A stretch of DNA of 20,594 bases. Source: a virus. The translations under genes were made by a program, and so were the position numbers. The notes under the pieces were generated by a model. The model saw only the letters and a list, made by a program, of their open reading frames with translations. It searched no databases and had not been told where the DNA came from. Shown in pieces: positions 1-7,837 of this stretch. The DNA is taken from IMG/VR virus record IMGVR_UViG_3300025131_000540, positions 1 to 20,594 of that record; one strand, given 5' to 3'. How positions within the stretch are numbered: the first letter of the stretch is position 1; every line of letters begins with the position of its first letter.

Positions 1-49
1 TCTCCCAGTCGGCAGCGTATGTACGGTTCTGTATGGTGATATAAATCTA

Positions 50-640
50 ATGAAGGATCCCGTAATTACATCCATTGGCGCGAAGGTATTTGATATAGAT
101 CTGGAACACTCTCAGGTAACTCTGGCCGAGCGCTGGGGCTCTGGCACTGCTAGGACGATGATACAAGGAAGAGTATCTCCGGAACACGACCGCTACCTCG
201 ACAAGCTTCTGGGCATACTCGAACGCGAGAAGTTCGAGGTCACCGATGAATATCGGGAACCCAACAGACACACAACGGCACCACACTTTCATTTTCAAAC
301 CCGCGCCTCCACCACGCTTTTGCAGGATCCCAACAGCACTCCCAATGCAGATGCCTTCCGCGAACAACTGAAGCTTCCGGACTATGACAATATTACTGAA
401 AAAGGTTCTGAACTGTCGAATGGTGGAGATATAACCGTGGCCATGAAGGACAAGCTAATTGTGTTATTAGGCATCCTAAGGAGTGATCCCGATTTTAATA
501 AAGATTCCGGCCAGGAGCTGGAGTTCACCGGTGGCAATGACGAGTATCATCAGAGAAAGCATCCCAACAGCCGCCACCGCTTCGGCGAGGGTATTGATCT
601 GGTGCTCACTGTCGGTGGGACCCGGGTTGAATGGGAATAG
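50..640 (+). CDS. Putative M15/LAS-type peptidoglycan peptidase-like protein, possibly 5'-partial
   Basis: The 196-residue product carries two motif blocks typical of zinc D-Ala-D-Ala/L-Ala-D-Glu peptidases (M15, LAS superfamily). PHFHF at residues 78-82 resembles the C-terminal HxH metal site. TGGNDEYH (160-167) followed by SRHRFGEGID (174-183) resembles the N-terminal SxHxxGxAxD site. The order is reversed relative to the family, where SxHxxGxAxD comes first, so this is either a permuted domain, or the tail of one domain fused to the head of a second, truncated one. The ATG at 50 has no clear Shine-Dalgarno sequence and the frame is open to base 2, so translation may begin outside the window. 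No signal peptide or membrane segment is visible. In a tail cluster such an enzyme would fit local cell-wall digestion during DNA injection. Function is inferred from motifs only; activity is uncertain because the protein stops soon after the second motif. Confidence 0.7.
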   Translation: MKDPVITSIGAKVFDIDLEHSQVTLAERWGSGTARTMIQGRVSPEHDRYLDKLLGILEREKFEVTDEYREPNRHTTAPHFHFQTRASTTLLQDPNSTPNADAFREQLKLPDYDNITEKGSELSNGGDITVAMKDKLIVLLGILRSDPDFNKDSGQELEFTGGNDEYHQRKHPNSRHRFGEGIDLVLTVGGTRVEWE

Positions 641-654
641 TAAAGGAATAATAA

Positions 655-1647
655 ATGTCAGGTTCAGAAAATGATATAGACCTATCAAAGAAAAAAGCAG
701 TCGCCGGAATCGATTTTAATACGCTTTCGCTACCCATAAAAAGACGTCTTGCGCTCATGACCGATCTTGAGATAGCATCTTATTTTGCTCCGGCCGGTAC
801 AGGAAGGCAAAATTTTGATACACCAAAATTTATAAAAACTGAAGCTGAAGACGTTATAGCAAATGGAAATGCTTCAATTGTTTTGGGTGTTGATAGACCG
901 GGCAATAAGCTCTCCTCGGCCTTCGGGACTCATTGTGCCGCTATAGATATTGTTGCTGGTCGCCTCGGCGCCTATGCGACTTCAAAGGCGAACGACGGTG
1001 AGGACATATATGTTAATCCTAATTTTAAGTTGGATGCCGCTCGAATTTACATAAGTCAAAAGAGCGACCTAGATAATTATTTTGGGCTCGAGAAGGGTAA
1101 AGTGGGTAGCACAGACAACAAAAACCCTCGTTCTGGAGTAGGAATTAAAGCCGATGTAGTTAGGATAATCGGTAGAGAAAACATTAAATTGGTCACTAGA
1201 ACTGATAATAGGAATGCTCAAGCCGGCGAAACTTCCAATTTGAATCAGGGTATTTATGGAATCGATCTAATGGCTATGAACGGCGATGGCGGCCAGCAGC
1301 CCCTGGTTAAGGGAGAGAATTTGGTTGAATGTTTGGTTGATATGGCGGAGGCAATTGCCAGCCTAAGAGGTTTATTCGAGAATTTTCTAGAATATAATAG
1401 TATAGTTAATAAGGCCCTTATGACTCACACCCACCATAGCCCTTTCTTTGGAATTCCAACTAGTCCGAGTATACAAGTCATACCTACCGCGCTGAACTTC
1501 GAGATAAATAATACCATTAACACAACAATTCCAACATTGCTGCAGCATATGATGGAGTCGACTAATATTGTTAGTACATATCTTGAAGCCGGCGGTGGCC
1601 TCACGTCTAAAAAATATATTTTAAGCAAATTTAATAGTACAAATTAA
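655..1647 (+). CDS. Virion structural protein of unknown role, possibly baseplate/spike-associated
   Basis: This is a 330-residue protein with a good ribosome binding site (AAAGGA about 7 bases before the ATG), starting 14 bases after the previous stop. I do not recognise a named family. Visible features are a charged N terminus (MSGSENDIDLSKKK), a beta-rich middle with alternating hydrophobics around GIKADVVRIIGRENIKLVTR (about residues 162-181), a helical stretch around LVECLVDMAEAIASLRGLFE, and an HTHH motif at 258-261 followed by SPFFGIPTSPS. HxH motifs bind iron in the tips of some phage central spikes, but here about 70 residues follow, so a spike role is only a possibility. No signal peptide or transmembrane segment is present. 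Position before the wedge genes and near-abutment with the next gene argue for a baseplate or tail component. Confidence that it is a real gene is high; function is inferred from context alone. Confidence 0.85.
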   Translation: MSGSENDIDLSKKKAVAGIDFNTLSLPIKRRLALMTDLEIASYFAPAGTGRQNFDTPKFIKTEAEDVIANGNASIVLGVDRPGNKLSSAFGTHCAAIDIVAGRLGAYATSKANDGEDIYVNPNFKLDAARIYISQKSDLDNYFGLEKGKVGSTDNKNPRSGVGIKADVVRIIGRENIKLVTRTDNRNAQAGETSNLNQGIYGIDLMAMNGDGGQQPLVKGENLVECLVDMAEAIASLRGLFENFLEYNSIVNKALMTHTHHSPFFGIPTSPSIQVIPTALNFEINNTINTTIPTLLQHMMESTNIVSTYLEAGGGLTSKKYILSKFNSTN

Positions 1648-1649
1648 AC

Positions 1650-4600
1650 ATGAGCCCTCCTACATCAAATACTACTGGAATCAATTTAGAGGCAGCAATC
1701 TCATCAAATTCGCCCAATATTCCTTTTTCATCGCGACACACAACAGAAGCTAACACAACAGCAATTCGTTATAATGTTGTTGTTTATTACGAGGGCGATA
1801 ATCATGTGGCTTCGCTTTCCACTGCCGCGGATGATACTACTTTGAAGCTTCTTGCAACAGAGGCCCTCTTAACACACTACTTTCCTGAATTTTATCCGTT
1901 CATAGTAGGAGAGAATACCAGTGCAATATCTCATCTGGAAAGTATTTTTCTCGCCCTGAGGGATGAGATAAATAATTCGTTGAGTGCAACTTTCACAAAA
2001 AGAGTAACGGGGGCACTCTTTCCAAGTGCTCTGAAAATTATTTTTTCTACATTTGTGAATTTTTACGACAAGAGGCACGAACTTTATCTTGAAGCCGAAC
2101 TGCCTTCATTCGATGCCGCCCTGACGCTTTTTAATACAAAACAAGGTTACGGCGCTCCCCATACAACGAAAAATTTTGATATTACGGCCACCGCCAACAC
2201 GACCGATGCCATGTCGGATATTTTTGAAAATTTGGGGGAGCTATATAGCCACGCCAATCCTCCGTTGAATTATACTTTTGATTTTGGGTCCATGCAGGTA
2301 GGTTTTCGAGCCGCCATGAGAGTAATATTAGATGTAGTTTATAACACAATAGATCTTCGTGGGAATCAGGCAGACCCCACTGATGAAGATTATATTACAA
2401 TTTATTTTGATGATCAAAATAATATTGTTAAAATGGAATATTTCATGATAGAAGAAAATCAAGGAAATACGATGACTTCTAAAATAGGCTATTTTACAAA
2501 TATAAAATATAATTCAACCTTTCGAGACCCGATGCTCAGAAACATGTTGATGAATTATGATTCAATAATGAACGAGGCCGGAGAGAGATCTGGCCTAAAT
2601 CAGCAAACATCAATAATTGATTTTTTTGAGAATTACGGCGCTCAAGCCAATTTAGACTCCCCAGGAGATTTTACAGAGTGGGGGGTTCCTTTCGGCCCCG
2701 ACACCGGCGGCGGCCCTCCATATAATAATATTTTTGCACCTCGTTCGTTTGATAGGCCTCTTGACTTTGATGATTTTGAAGAATTGAAATCAACAATTAA
2801 ATCTTTTGTTAAGTTTGATGAGGTCGTCGCTATCAATAATCTCACCAACGATCCCGATTTTCGCCGTCGCATGTTCGCCATGGAAAAGGCGAAAAGGATA
2901 AACGCAGCAATACAAGTTACCAACATTTTTGATAAAGTCGTTAATTTTAATCTACCTTTGGCCGGCCCAAATAAAACCAAAGAAGCAAAAATGATAAATC
3001 AAATCCTGCAGCAATTTGGAATAACACAGCTTATCAAAGAGGCTATAATGTGTTTCGCCAGCGGAGCCGTGGCATCTATGACGCGAGTTTCTGCAGCAGT
3101 TAGAAATGCCCTGATGGAGGCCGATCTTTATGCTCCCCCCTCAATGCCATCTGATGAGCTTAGTCTCGATGGCCTCAAACCTCCACTGGGCGCTTTTAAA
3201 ATATATTTTTCAATTTCAGGAGATCCGCCCCTCGGGAAGCAAATTTTAAACATAATTTTTAACGCTTTGGCCAATGCTGGCTTTGAGATTATCAAAGGAA
3301 TATCTGAGATCATCCAAACCGCATGCGGGGAATTGTTTGATGCCAGCACCGGCGATATAGACATTTCAGTCGAGCTCGAGCAAGCCCACGCACAATTAGA
3401 TATCCCGAATTTAGATGATATTTTGAATACTCAGTATCGCGCAGCTGGGTTTGATTCCCTTTCGCAGGGGTATGAATATTTAGCAGAGGTGTCGCAAATA
3501 CTTAATGTAATTGAAGTATGTAGACTACTAAATTCCACGGGCGACGTCACTACCGAAACTATTGAAAGAATTGTTGTTTTTAATCAGGCATATGAAGTTC
3601 AAAATATTCGAAGAACTATGACGACCAGAAATCAGATTCTAGCATTTTTTCAATCTATCTCGCGTTATGTCGACACCACAACAATGTGCAATGAATTGAT
3701 TAATAATTATGTTGTGCCGGCTGTTGCCGATTGCGAAATATGTTTAGATGAAAATATTTTCACGCCCGGGCCAGCGATAGAAAATCTAATAGATTTGTTA
3801 GAAAATGGCCCCCAGATCGAAATACCAGATATAGACTTTTTATGTCCGAACAGTGAATATTTTGTTCCAAATCCGGTCATCGAACGGATTATCCCGCGTT
3901 TATTTTATACTATGGTGGAGTCGATAGATGTATTTTTCGCCAGCTCTCTTGAGGCGTCACGCACAGCGCTGTTGTCTCCGACTCTTTCCACCGCGAGCAG
4001 CGACATGCTGGAGATGTTGGAGGCAATGGGTCTTTGGCCCCCTCAAACCGGCGATGGCGAAGAAGACCCGGTAGAACCAGACCCGGATATCATAGAGGAT
4101 ATTATTGACATCTTCGAAGATCTCGAATCAGGCCTGGAACACGTGGAAAATTTTGTAGATAGCTGTCCAGACGTAGATACGAGTCGCCTTCCGGGCTTCG
4201 ATGAGATCGGGATCATCGTCGACGCTCTTAAGGAAGGCCTAGCCGCAAGCAGCGACAGTATTGAAAATTTTAAAGACTCAATAACCAATCTTCATGATAA
4301 TTTATCAAACAACGGCGAGCCGATCACCCCGGGAAGCGTGACAGTAGAACTAGCATTCCCTACAGAGTATAAGAATCGGTTTGACCAAGCAATTGGGCAG
4401 ATAATTTTCAACCCTGATGCTCGGCCCCTACCAGCCCGGGCAGACGTACGTACTGCTCGCCACGTGTTATCCGACGTCTCCCCTTGGGACCAACCTGCTA
4501 TCCAAGCCCTCCAAGCCGCCGGCCTCTCTGGTTCAACCTCAGACAAACGGATCGCAGGATCAGTTTTTAAACATGACCATGTTTCATCTCTCTATGAAGA

Positions 4601-7343
4601 AGGCCGCATTCAATTTGATTTCTTGCGAAATAAAGAGAATTATGATATTACTATTGAATACCCCTCGCTGAAGGCTCCGGGTGATCCACAGTTTAATTTT
4701 ATATATAATTTAACCAGAGATCGTCTAGGCACCGGCCTCGAAGCTGACATGGTGGGTACTATAGAAAACTTTGTCGACCCGCTGCACGACCCGCGCCTCG
4801 AAGTAGGTCCTCCGATCGACCATCAATTGAATGAATATATTTATAGATTTTTGCAGCAAGAAGATCCGAATTTGAATTCCCCTGGCTGGCCTACTAAGGT
4901 CCAGGCCGATTTCCCGATGGTGTATCTGAATATGATAGACCGGGTGTTTAATTATATTTTAAATAATGGCTCTTTTAACGAAGCTAAGATAAATGCTTTA
5001 AATTTATTTAAAAACAATATTCACTGCGATGGCCCAAATGTAGGAGACCTGCTTGACGCAGACGGGATCCTGGAACAGCTGAAACAGGAATTTGCAAGAT
5101 CTGCATGCGAAGATGAGCGCGCCGGCTTAAACACAGAAAGTATCAAGGAAAAAACTAGGAACGCCCTTCGATTTGGAATAATTAATCTTTTAATACAGGC
5201 ATTGATAATTCGCTTTTTTATAAAAAATATTGTGGCCTTTAGTGCCTTCAGTATGCAAGATATACTAAGCCCTAACTATCCCTTTAAGGATATGATTGTT
5301 GAAATAATAATAAGTGAATTTGAAGATTTGCCACACAATGGGACTCCTGCATTTAAGAAAGCTCTAGAGGAGTACTTTATAAGATTATCCAGCCGTCCCA
5401 CCGCAGCAGACGCCGGCGGAATTGCACACTCATATACACCAAATGTGGTGGTTTCTGGGTTTGAGGCTCCCGATTATCCGTCCATTGGCACTGTACGTCC
5501 TATGATTCGGTTTATGGTTGAAGAGCGACTCGGATTTACTTGGTCAGATGCTTCTTCCCCTGATTCTAATCTTCCTAATAACCGCTCCTGCGCGACTGCC
5601 ATCACTAGTGTTATAGGCGCGAGGAAAAAGTCATATGCTGATGCTTTTTTGTATGATATTGTGGGCATTTATACTGGATTTGGCAAAATGGGCGACGTAC
5701 GTGCTGATATATGGCCCGGAAAATTTGGAATTGTTAAAGAAATCATTATAGAAGGCGAAGGGGAAACGATTAAAGACCCCAACGACCCGAGCGGACTACA
5801 AAAGATGCTGGTCACCCCGGAACATCATCTAACAGTTGATTATTTTGTTGAGCACTTTGAAGTGCTTCAAGAAAAAGAACTTTTTGGCTTCAAAACCGTC
5901 GAAGACCCGGAAGAAAGCGATTACTCCAGCAGCTCCGGCGGCGACAAACATATATCTTTCAAAAAGATAAAAACTGCCTATAGCTTATATTATTGGCCAC
6001 CAGCAACCAAAGAAGCGCAAGGGATCCCAGGAATCGCGCACTACGGCTCGACTGCACAATACCGCGAGCTCATAAAAGCATTCATCACCATCTTACGCGG
6101 TGAGCCCCTCCCAACAACGACGGGCCCCACCCCGGCCATCGGCGGTCAGTTCGGTTGGGAAAATATGACAGAAGAGTCGATTGCTGATGCAATGATTATA
6201 GGCTACACCGGTGATCTTCCGTCCAACATGTTCGGCGATCTCTCCAATGATGGATCTACGATAACGCCTCGGGTTCCCGCCGATCAACGCCCCCAAAGAT
6301 TGCTGACAGTCCCGGCACTTTCACTCAGCCCCGCGCCAATTAAAAATTATAATGAGTTACCCCCAGAAATTTTATATTTTATGGGCTGCAGCGACGGCCG
6401 GCCACCAAGACCAAACAACAAAGATTACGCTTTTATAAAGAACTCAGCTGCATTTAATACTTTCTTTAATCAGGTGCTAAATCGTCATGCAGCCCTTATG
6501 GTGCCGATTCTGTATAACACATATTTAGCCGGAAAATATTGTCCCGAGCTTGCGGGAGCATTTGACAGTACTATCTCTGCTATTGTTGGTCTTATGGACA
6601 CCGTCGAGAAAACCAACTCACCCCCGGAACTTCAACCACGAGGGGTTTCAGTTACTAACCCAACCAATTCTTCGTTCGATATCGCGGGAATGTTTAGGGA
6701 AATAATATTGAAATTCTTAAGAGAGACGCCAATCCATATCCTCAGGGGATTGGCGGAAATACTTGACCCACATGTTGTTGTCTGCAAAATAGTACGACAA
6801 ATTAGCGCCATACCTCTTGATATCATCGCGCGCTCGATCACAGCGGCCATCAAAGCGGCACCCGACGATGGCCCCATGGCCCCCCTGAAGGCTCACAACA
6901 CCAGAGGCGAAGATATCATGAACTTGGCCTTCTGTGCCTATAATCTGGGCAACACCAAGATTTCTGATGCCGTCGAGGGCAACATCGATGATGTCGAGTT
7001 CGAGATGGGCCCTGATTCACCGCGAGTTGGTCCTTGGATTGACTTCAAAGGAGTGGATTTCCTGGGATCTGTGTCGGGGATGTTTATGATGCCCCCGTTT
7101 ATATTCGGTATTTTGTATTTATTGCTCAGACTTTTGTTGTCGAAAATTGATGAAGGAGATTATGGGTCGGCCAGTCCTCAACTATCAATGGAACCATCCG
7201 CAGGTATGTTGTCTTCTGGTATGGAGGGCGCTTGCGGGGATTCGGATTCGGTCGACGCTCAAGGAGATCCTGCTTGTGTCGATCTATCGGCAAATCTATC
7301 GGCAAAGCAATTGCAAACCGATGTTTGTGCCGAAGATGAATAA
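1650..7343 (+). CDS. Very large (1,897 aa) unrecognised virion-type protein with C-terminal hydrophobic segment
   Basis: The ATG follows the upstream stop by two bases with no Shine-Dalgarno sequence, suggesting translation coupled to the preceding gene. I cannot assign a domain family. The N-terminal third is mixed alpha/beta and rich in Asn, Thr and Asp. An acidic, helical linker-like stretch starts near residue 801 (GDGEEDPVEPDPDIIEDIID). A hydrophobic helix lies near 1177-1200, and a strong one near 1811-1830 (MFMMPPFIFGILYLLLRLLL) looks membrane-capable. A 67-residue acidic tail with three Cys follows. There is no N-terminal signal peptide. Size and position ahead of the baseplate genes recall a tape measure protein, but it lacks the long continuous helical or coiled-coil character expected, so I do not call it one. 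A baseplate, tail or membrane-contacting injection component is plausible. Nearly 5.7 kb without a stop makes the gene itself certain. Confidence 0.88.
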   Translation: MSPPTSNTTGINLEAAISSNSPNIPFSSRHTTEANTTAIRYNVVVYYEGDNHVASLSTAADDTTLKLLATEALLTHYFPEFYPFIVGENTSAISHLESIFLALRDEINNSLSATFTKRVTGALFPSALKIIFSTFVNFYDKRHELYLEAELPSFDAALTLFNTKQGYGAPHTTKNFDITATANTTDAMSDIFENLGELYSHANPPLNYTFDFGSMQVGFRAAMRVILDVVYNTIDLRGNQADPTDEDYITIYFDDQNNIVKMEYFMIEENQGNTMTSKIGYFTNIKYNSTFRDPMLRNMLMNYDSIMNEAGERSGLNQQTSIIDFFENYGAQANLDSPGDFTEWGVPFGPDTGGGPPYNNIFAPRSFDRPLDFDDFEELKSTIKSFVKFDEVVAINNLTNDPDFRRRMFAMEKAKRINAAIQVTNIFDKVVNFNLPLAGPNKTKEAKMINQILQQFGITQLIKEAIMCFASGAVASMTRVSAAVRNALMEADLYAPPSMPSDELSLDGLKPPLGAFKIYFSISGDPPLGKQILNIIFNALANAGFEIIKGISEIIQTACGELFDASTGDIDISVELEQAHAQLDIPNLDDILNTQYRAAGFDSLSQGYEYLAEVSQILNVIEVCRLLNSTGDVTTETIERIVVFNQAYEVQNIRRTMTTRNQILAFFQSISRYVDTTTMCNELINNYVVPAVADCEICLDENIFTPGPAIENLIDLLENGPQIEIPDIDFLCPNSEYFVPNPVIERIIPRLFYTMVESIDVFFASSLEASRTALLSPTLSTASSDMLEMLEAMGLWPPQTGDGEEDPVEPDPDIIEDIIDIFEDLESGLEHVENFVDSCPDVDTSRLPGFDEIGIIVDALKEGLAASSDSIENFKDSITNLHDNLSNNGEPITPGSVTVELAFPTEYKNRFDQAIGQIIFNPDARPLPARADVRTARHVLSDVSPWDQPAIQALQAAGLSGSTSDKRIAGSVFKHDHVSSLYEEGRIQFDFLRNKENYDITIEYPSLKAPGDPQFNFIYNLTRDRLGTGLEADMVGTIENFVDPLHDPRLEVGPPIDHQLNEYIYRFLQQEDPNLNSPGWPTKVQADFPMVYLNMIDRVFNYILNNGSFNEAKINALNLFKNNIHCDGPNVGDLLDADGILEQLKQEFARSACEDERAGLNTESIKEKTRNALRFGIINLLIQALIIRFFIKNIVAFSAFSMQDILSPNYPFKDMIVEIIISEFEDLPHNGTPAFKKALEEYFIRLSSRPTAADAGGIAHSYTPNVVVSGFEAPDYPSIGTVRPMIRFMVEERLGFTWSDASSPDSNLPNNRSCATAITSVIGARKKSYADAFLYDIVGIYTGFGKMGDVRADIWPGKFGIVKEIIIEGEGETIKDPNDPSGLQKMLVTPEHHLTVDYFVEHFEVLQEKELFGFKTVEDPEESDYSSSSGGDKHISFKKIKTAYSLYYWPPATKEAQGIPGIAHYGSTAQYRELIKAFITILRGEPLPTTTGPTPAIGGQFGWENMTEESIADAMIIGYTGDLPSNMFGDLSNDGSTITPRVPADQRPQRLLTVPALSLSPAPIKNYNELPPEILYFMGCSDGRPPRPNNKDYAFIKNSAAFNTFFNQVLNRHAALMVPILYNTYLAGKYCPELAGAFDSTISAIVGLMDTVEKTNSPPELQPRGVSVTNPTNSSFDIAGMFREIILKFLRETPIHILRGLAEILDPHVVVCKIVRQISAIPLDIIARSITAAIKAAPDDGPMAPLKAHNTRGEDIMNLAFCAYNLGNTKISDAVEGNIDDVEFEMGPDSPRVGPWIDFKGVDFLGSVSGMFMMPPFIFGILYLLLRLLLSKIDEGDYGSASPQLSMEPSAGMLSSGMEGACGDSDSVDAQGDPACVDLSANLSAKQLQTDVCAEDE
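7282..7305 (+). repeat. Perfect 12-bp tandem duplication (two copies)
   Basis: ATCTATCGGCAA occurs twice back to back inside the 3' end of the 1,897-codon gene. It encodes the repeated LSAN/LSAK in the acidic tail. The unit is a multiple of three, so copy-number change would keep the frame. It is a small slippage product with no known role. Confidence 0.75.
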
Positions 7344-7361
7344 GTAAAACATCGTGTATTG

Positions 7362-7382
7362 TATTTTAACCCGGTTAAAATA
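7362..7382. repeat. Perfect 10-bp inverted repeat in the intergenic spacer
   Basis: TATTTTAACC, one central C, then GGTTAAAATA form a perfect palindrome in the only sizeable spacer of the window. A one-base centre makes a stable RNA hairpin less natural (a CCG loop with a 9-bp AT-rich stem is possible), and no U-run follows on the plus strand. It could be a protein-binding site or a weak terminator/processing hairpin between the 1,897-codon gene and the wedge genes. Confidence 0.6.
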
Positions 7383-7393
7383 TAAATTATAAG
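7381..7393 (+). promoter_or_regulatory. Possible T4-late-like promoter element upstream of the wedge genes
   Basis: TATAAATT matches the T4-type late promoter consensus TATAAATA at 7 of 8 positions. It lies about 28 bases before the next start codon, leaving a short leader that contains the ribosome binding site. The same octamer appears by chance inside the following gene (about 7558), and the region is AT-rich, so support is weak. Confidence 0.25.
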
Positions 7394-7401
7394 TATTTAT
7401 T

Positions 7402-7408
7402 AAGAGGA
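7402..7408 (+). promoter_or_regulatory. Strong Shine-Dalgarno sequence for the gp25-like gene
   Basis: AAGAGGA lies 7 bases before the ATG at 7416. It is the best ribosome binding site in the window and fixes the start of the wedge gene after the only real spacer. Confidence 0.65.
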
Positions 7409-7415
7409 TAAAAGT

Positions 7416-7817
7416 ATGGCATCTGGACTAGCAGTTAAATTACCTCTGGTAACCGACAACACTTTTGGTGCATATAACTTAATTACCGACTATACGTCAC
7501 TAATAAAGCAAAACCTAAAAATGTTGATTTTGACCAACCCGGGCGAAAGAATGATGGATATAAATTTTGGAGTCGGGCTGCGCCGTCGAATATTTGAACA
7601 ACACATCGGCTCCACTTATGCAGAAATTGATAAAGACATTCGAAGACAGGTCAAGAGATATCTGCCGTTTGTAGAAGTAGTAAAGATAAACTTCATGACA
7701 CCAGAAAATAGTCCAGATCTTTTTCCGCACAGATTAACGGTGCAGGCATATTTCGTAATCATCCCTCTACAGCTGAATACGCTTTTAGAAATTGATGTTC
7801 AAAATATGGCAGCCTAA
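7416..7817 (+). CDS. Baseplate wedge protein, gp25/GPW-like (lysozyme-fold family)
   Basis: The 133-residue product has the length and pattern of the gp25/GPW family of contractile-tail baseplate wedge proteins (T4 gp25, P2 gpW). Diagnostic is the early helix DYTSLIKQNLKMLILTNPGE, continuing into RMMDINFGVGLRRRIFEQ. This matches the family pattern in which a long helix is followed by a GER-type turn and a (P/D)xFG loop. The C-terminal half alternates strands (VEVVKINFM, RLTVQAYFVIIP). In known baseplates this small protein links the wedge to the sheath and helps initiate sheath assembly. The gp6-like wedge partner follows 20 bases downstream, the classic neighbour order. The start is set by AAGAGGA 7 bases upstream. 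No oddities are seen. Confidence 0.9.
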   Translation: MASGLAVKLPLVTDNTFGAYNLITDYTSLIKQNLKMLILTNPGERMMDINFGVGLRRRIFEQHIGSTYAEIDKDIRRQVKRYLPFVEVVKINFMTPENSPDLFPHRLTVQAYFVIIPLQLNTLLEIDVQNMAA

Positions 7818-7837
7818 TTATTTGGCAGGTATAAAAG

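Noticed and set aside
40-47. TATAAATC as a late promoter for the first gene
   Set aside because: It ends only two bases before the ATG at 50, so transcription would start inside the gene; the frame is also open upstream.
1650-7343. Tape measure protein assignment
   Set aside because: Size and position fit, but the sequence lacks the long regular helical or coiled-coil pattern, and no transglycosylase or peptidase motif typical of tape measures was seen.
7147-7347. Plus-strand 66-codon frame overlapping the end of the 1,897-codon gene
   Set aside because: It is out of frame with a well-supported gene and its composition is not protein-like; its stop lies just past the real one by chance.
7364-7380. 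Rho-independent terminator
   Set aside because: The stem is AT-rich with almost no loop, and no U-tract follows on the plus strand.
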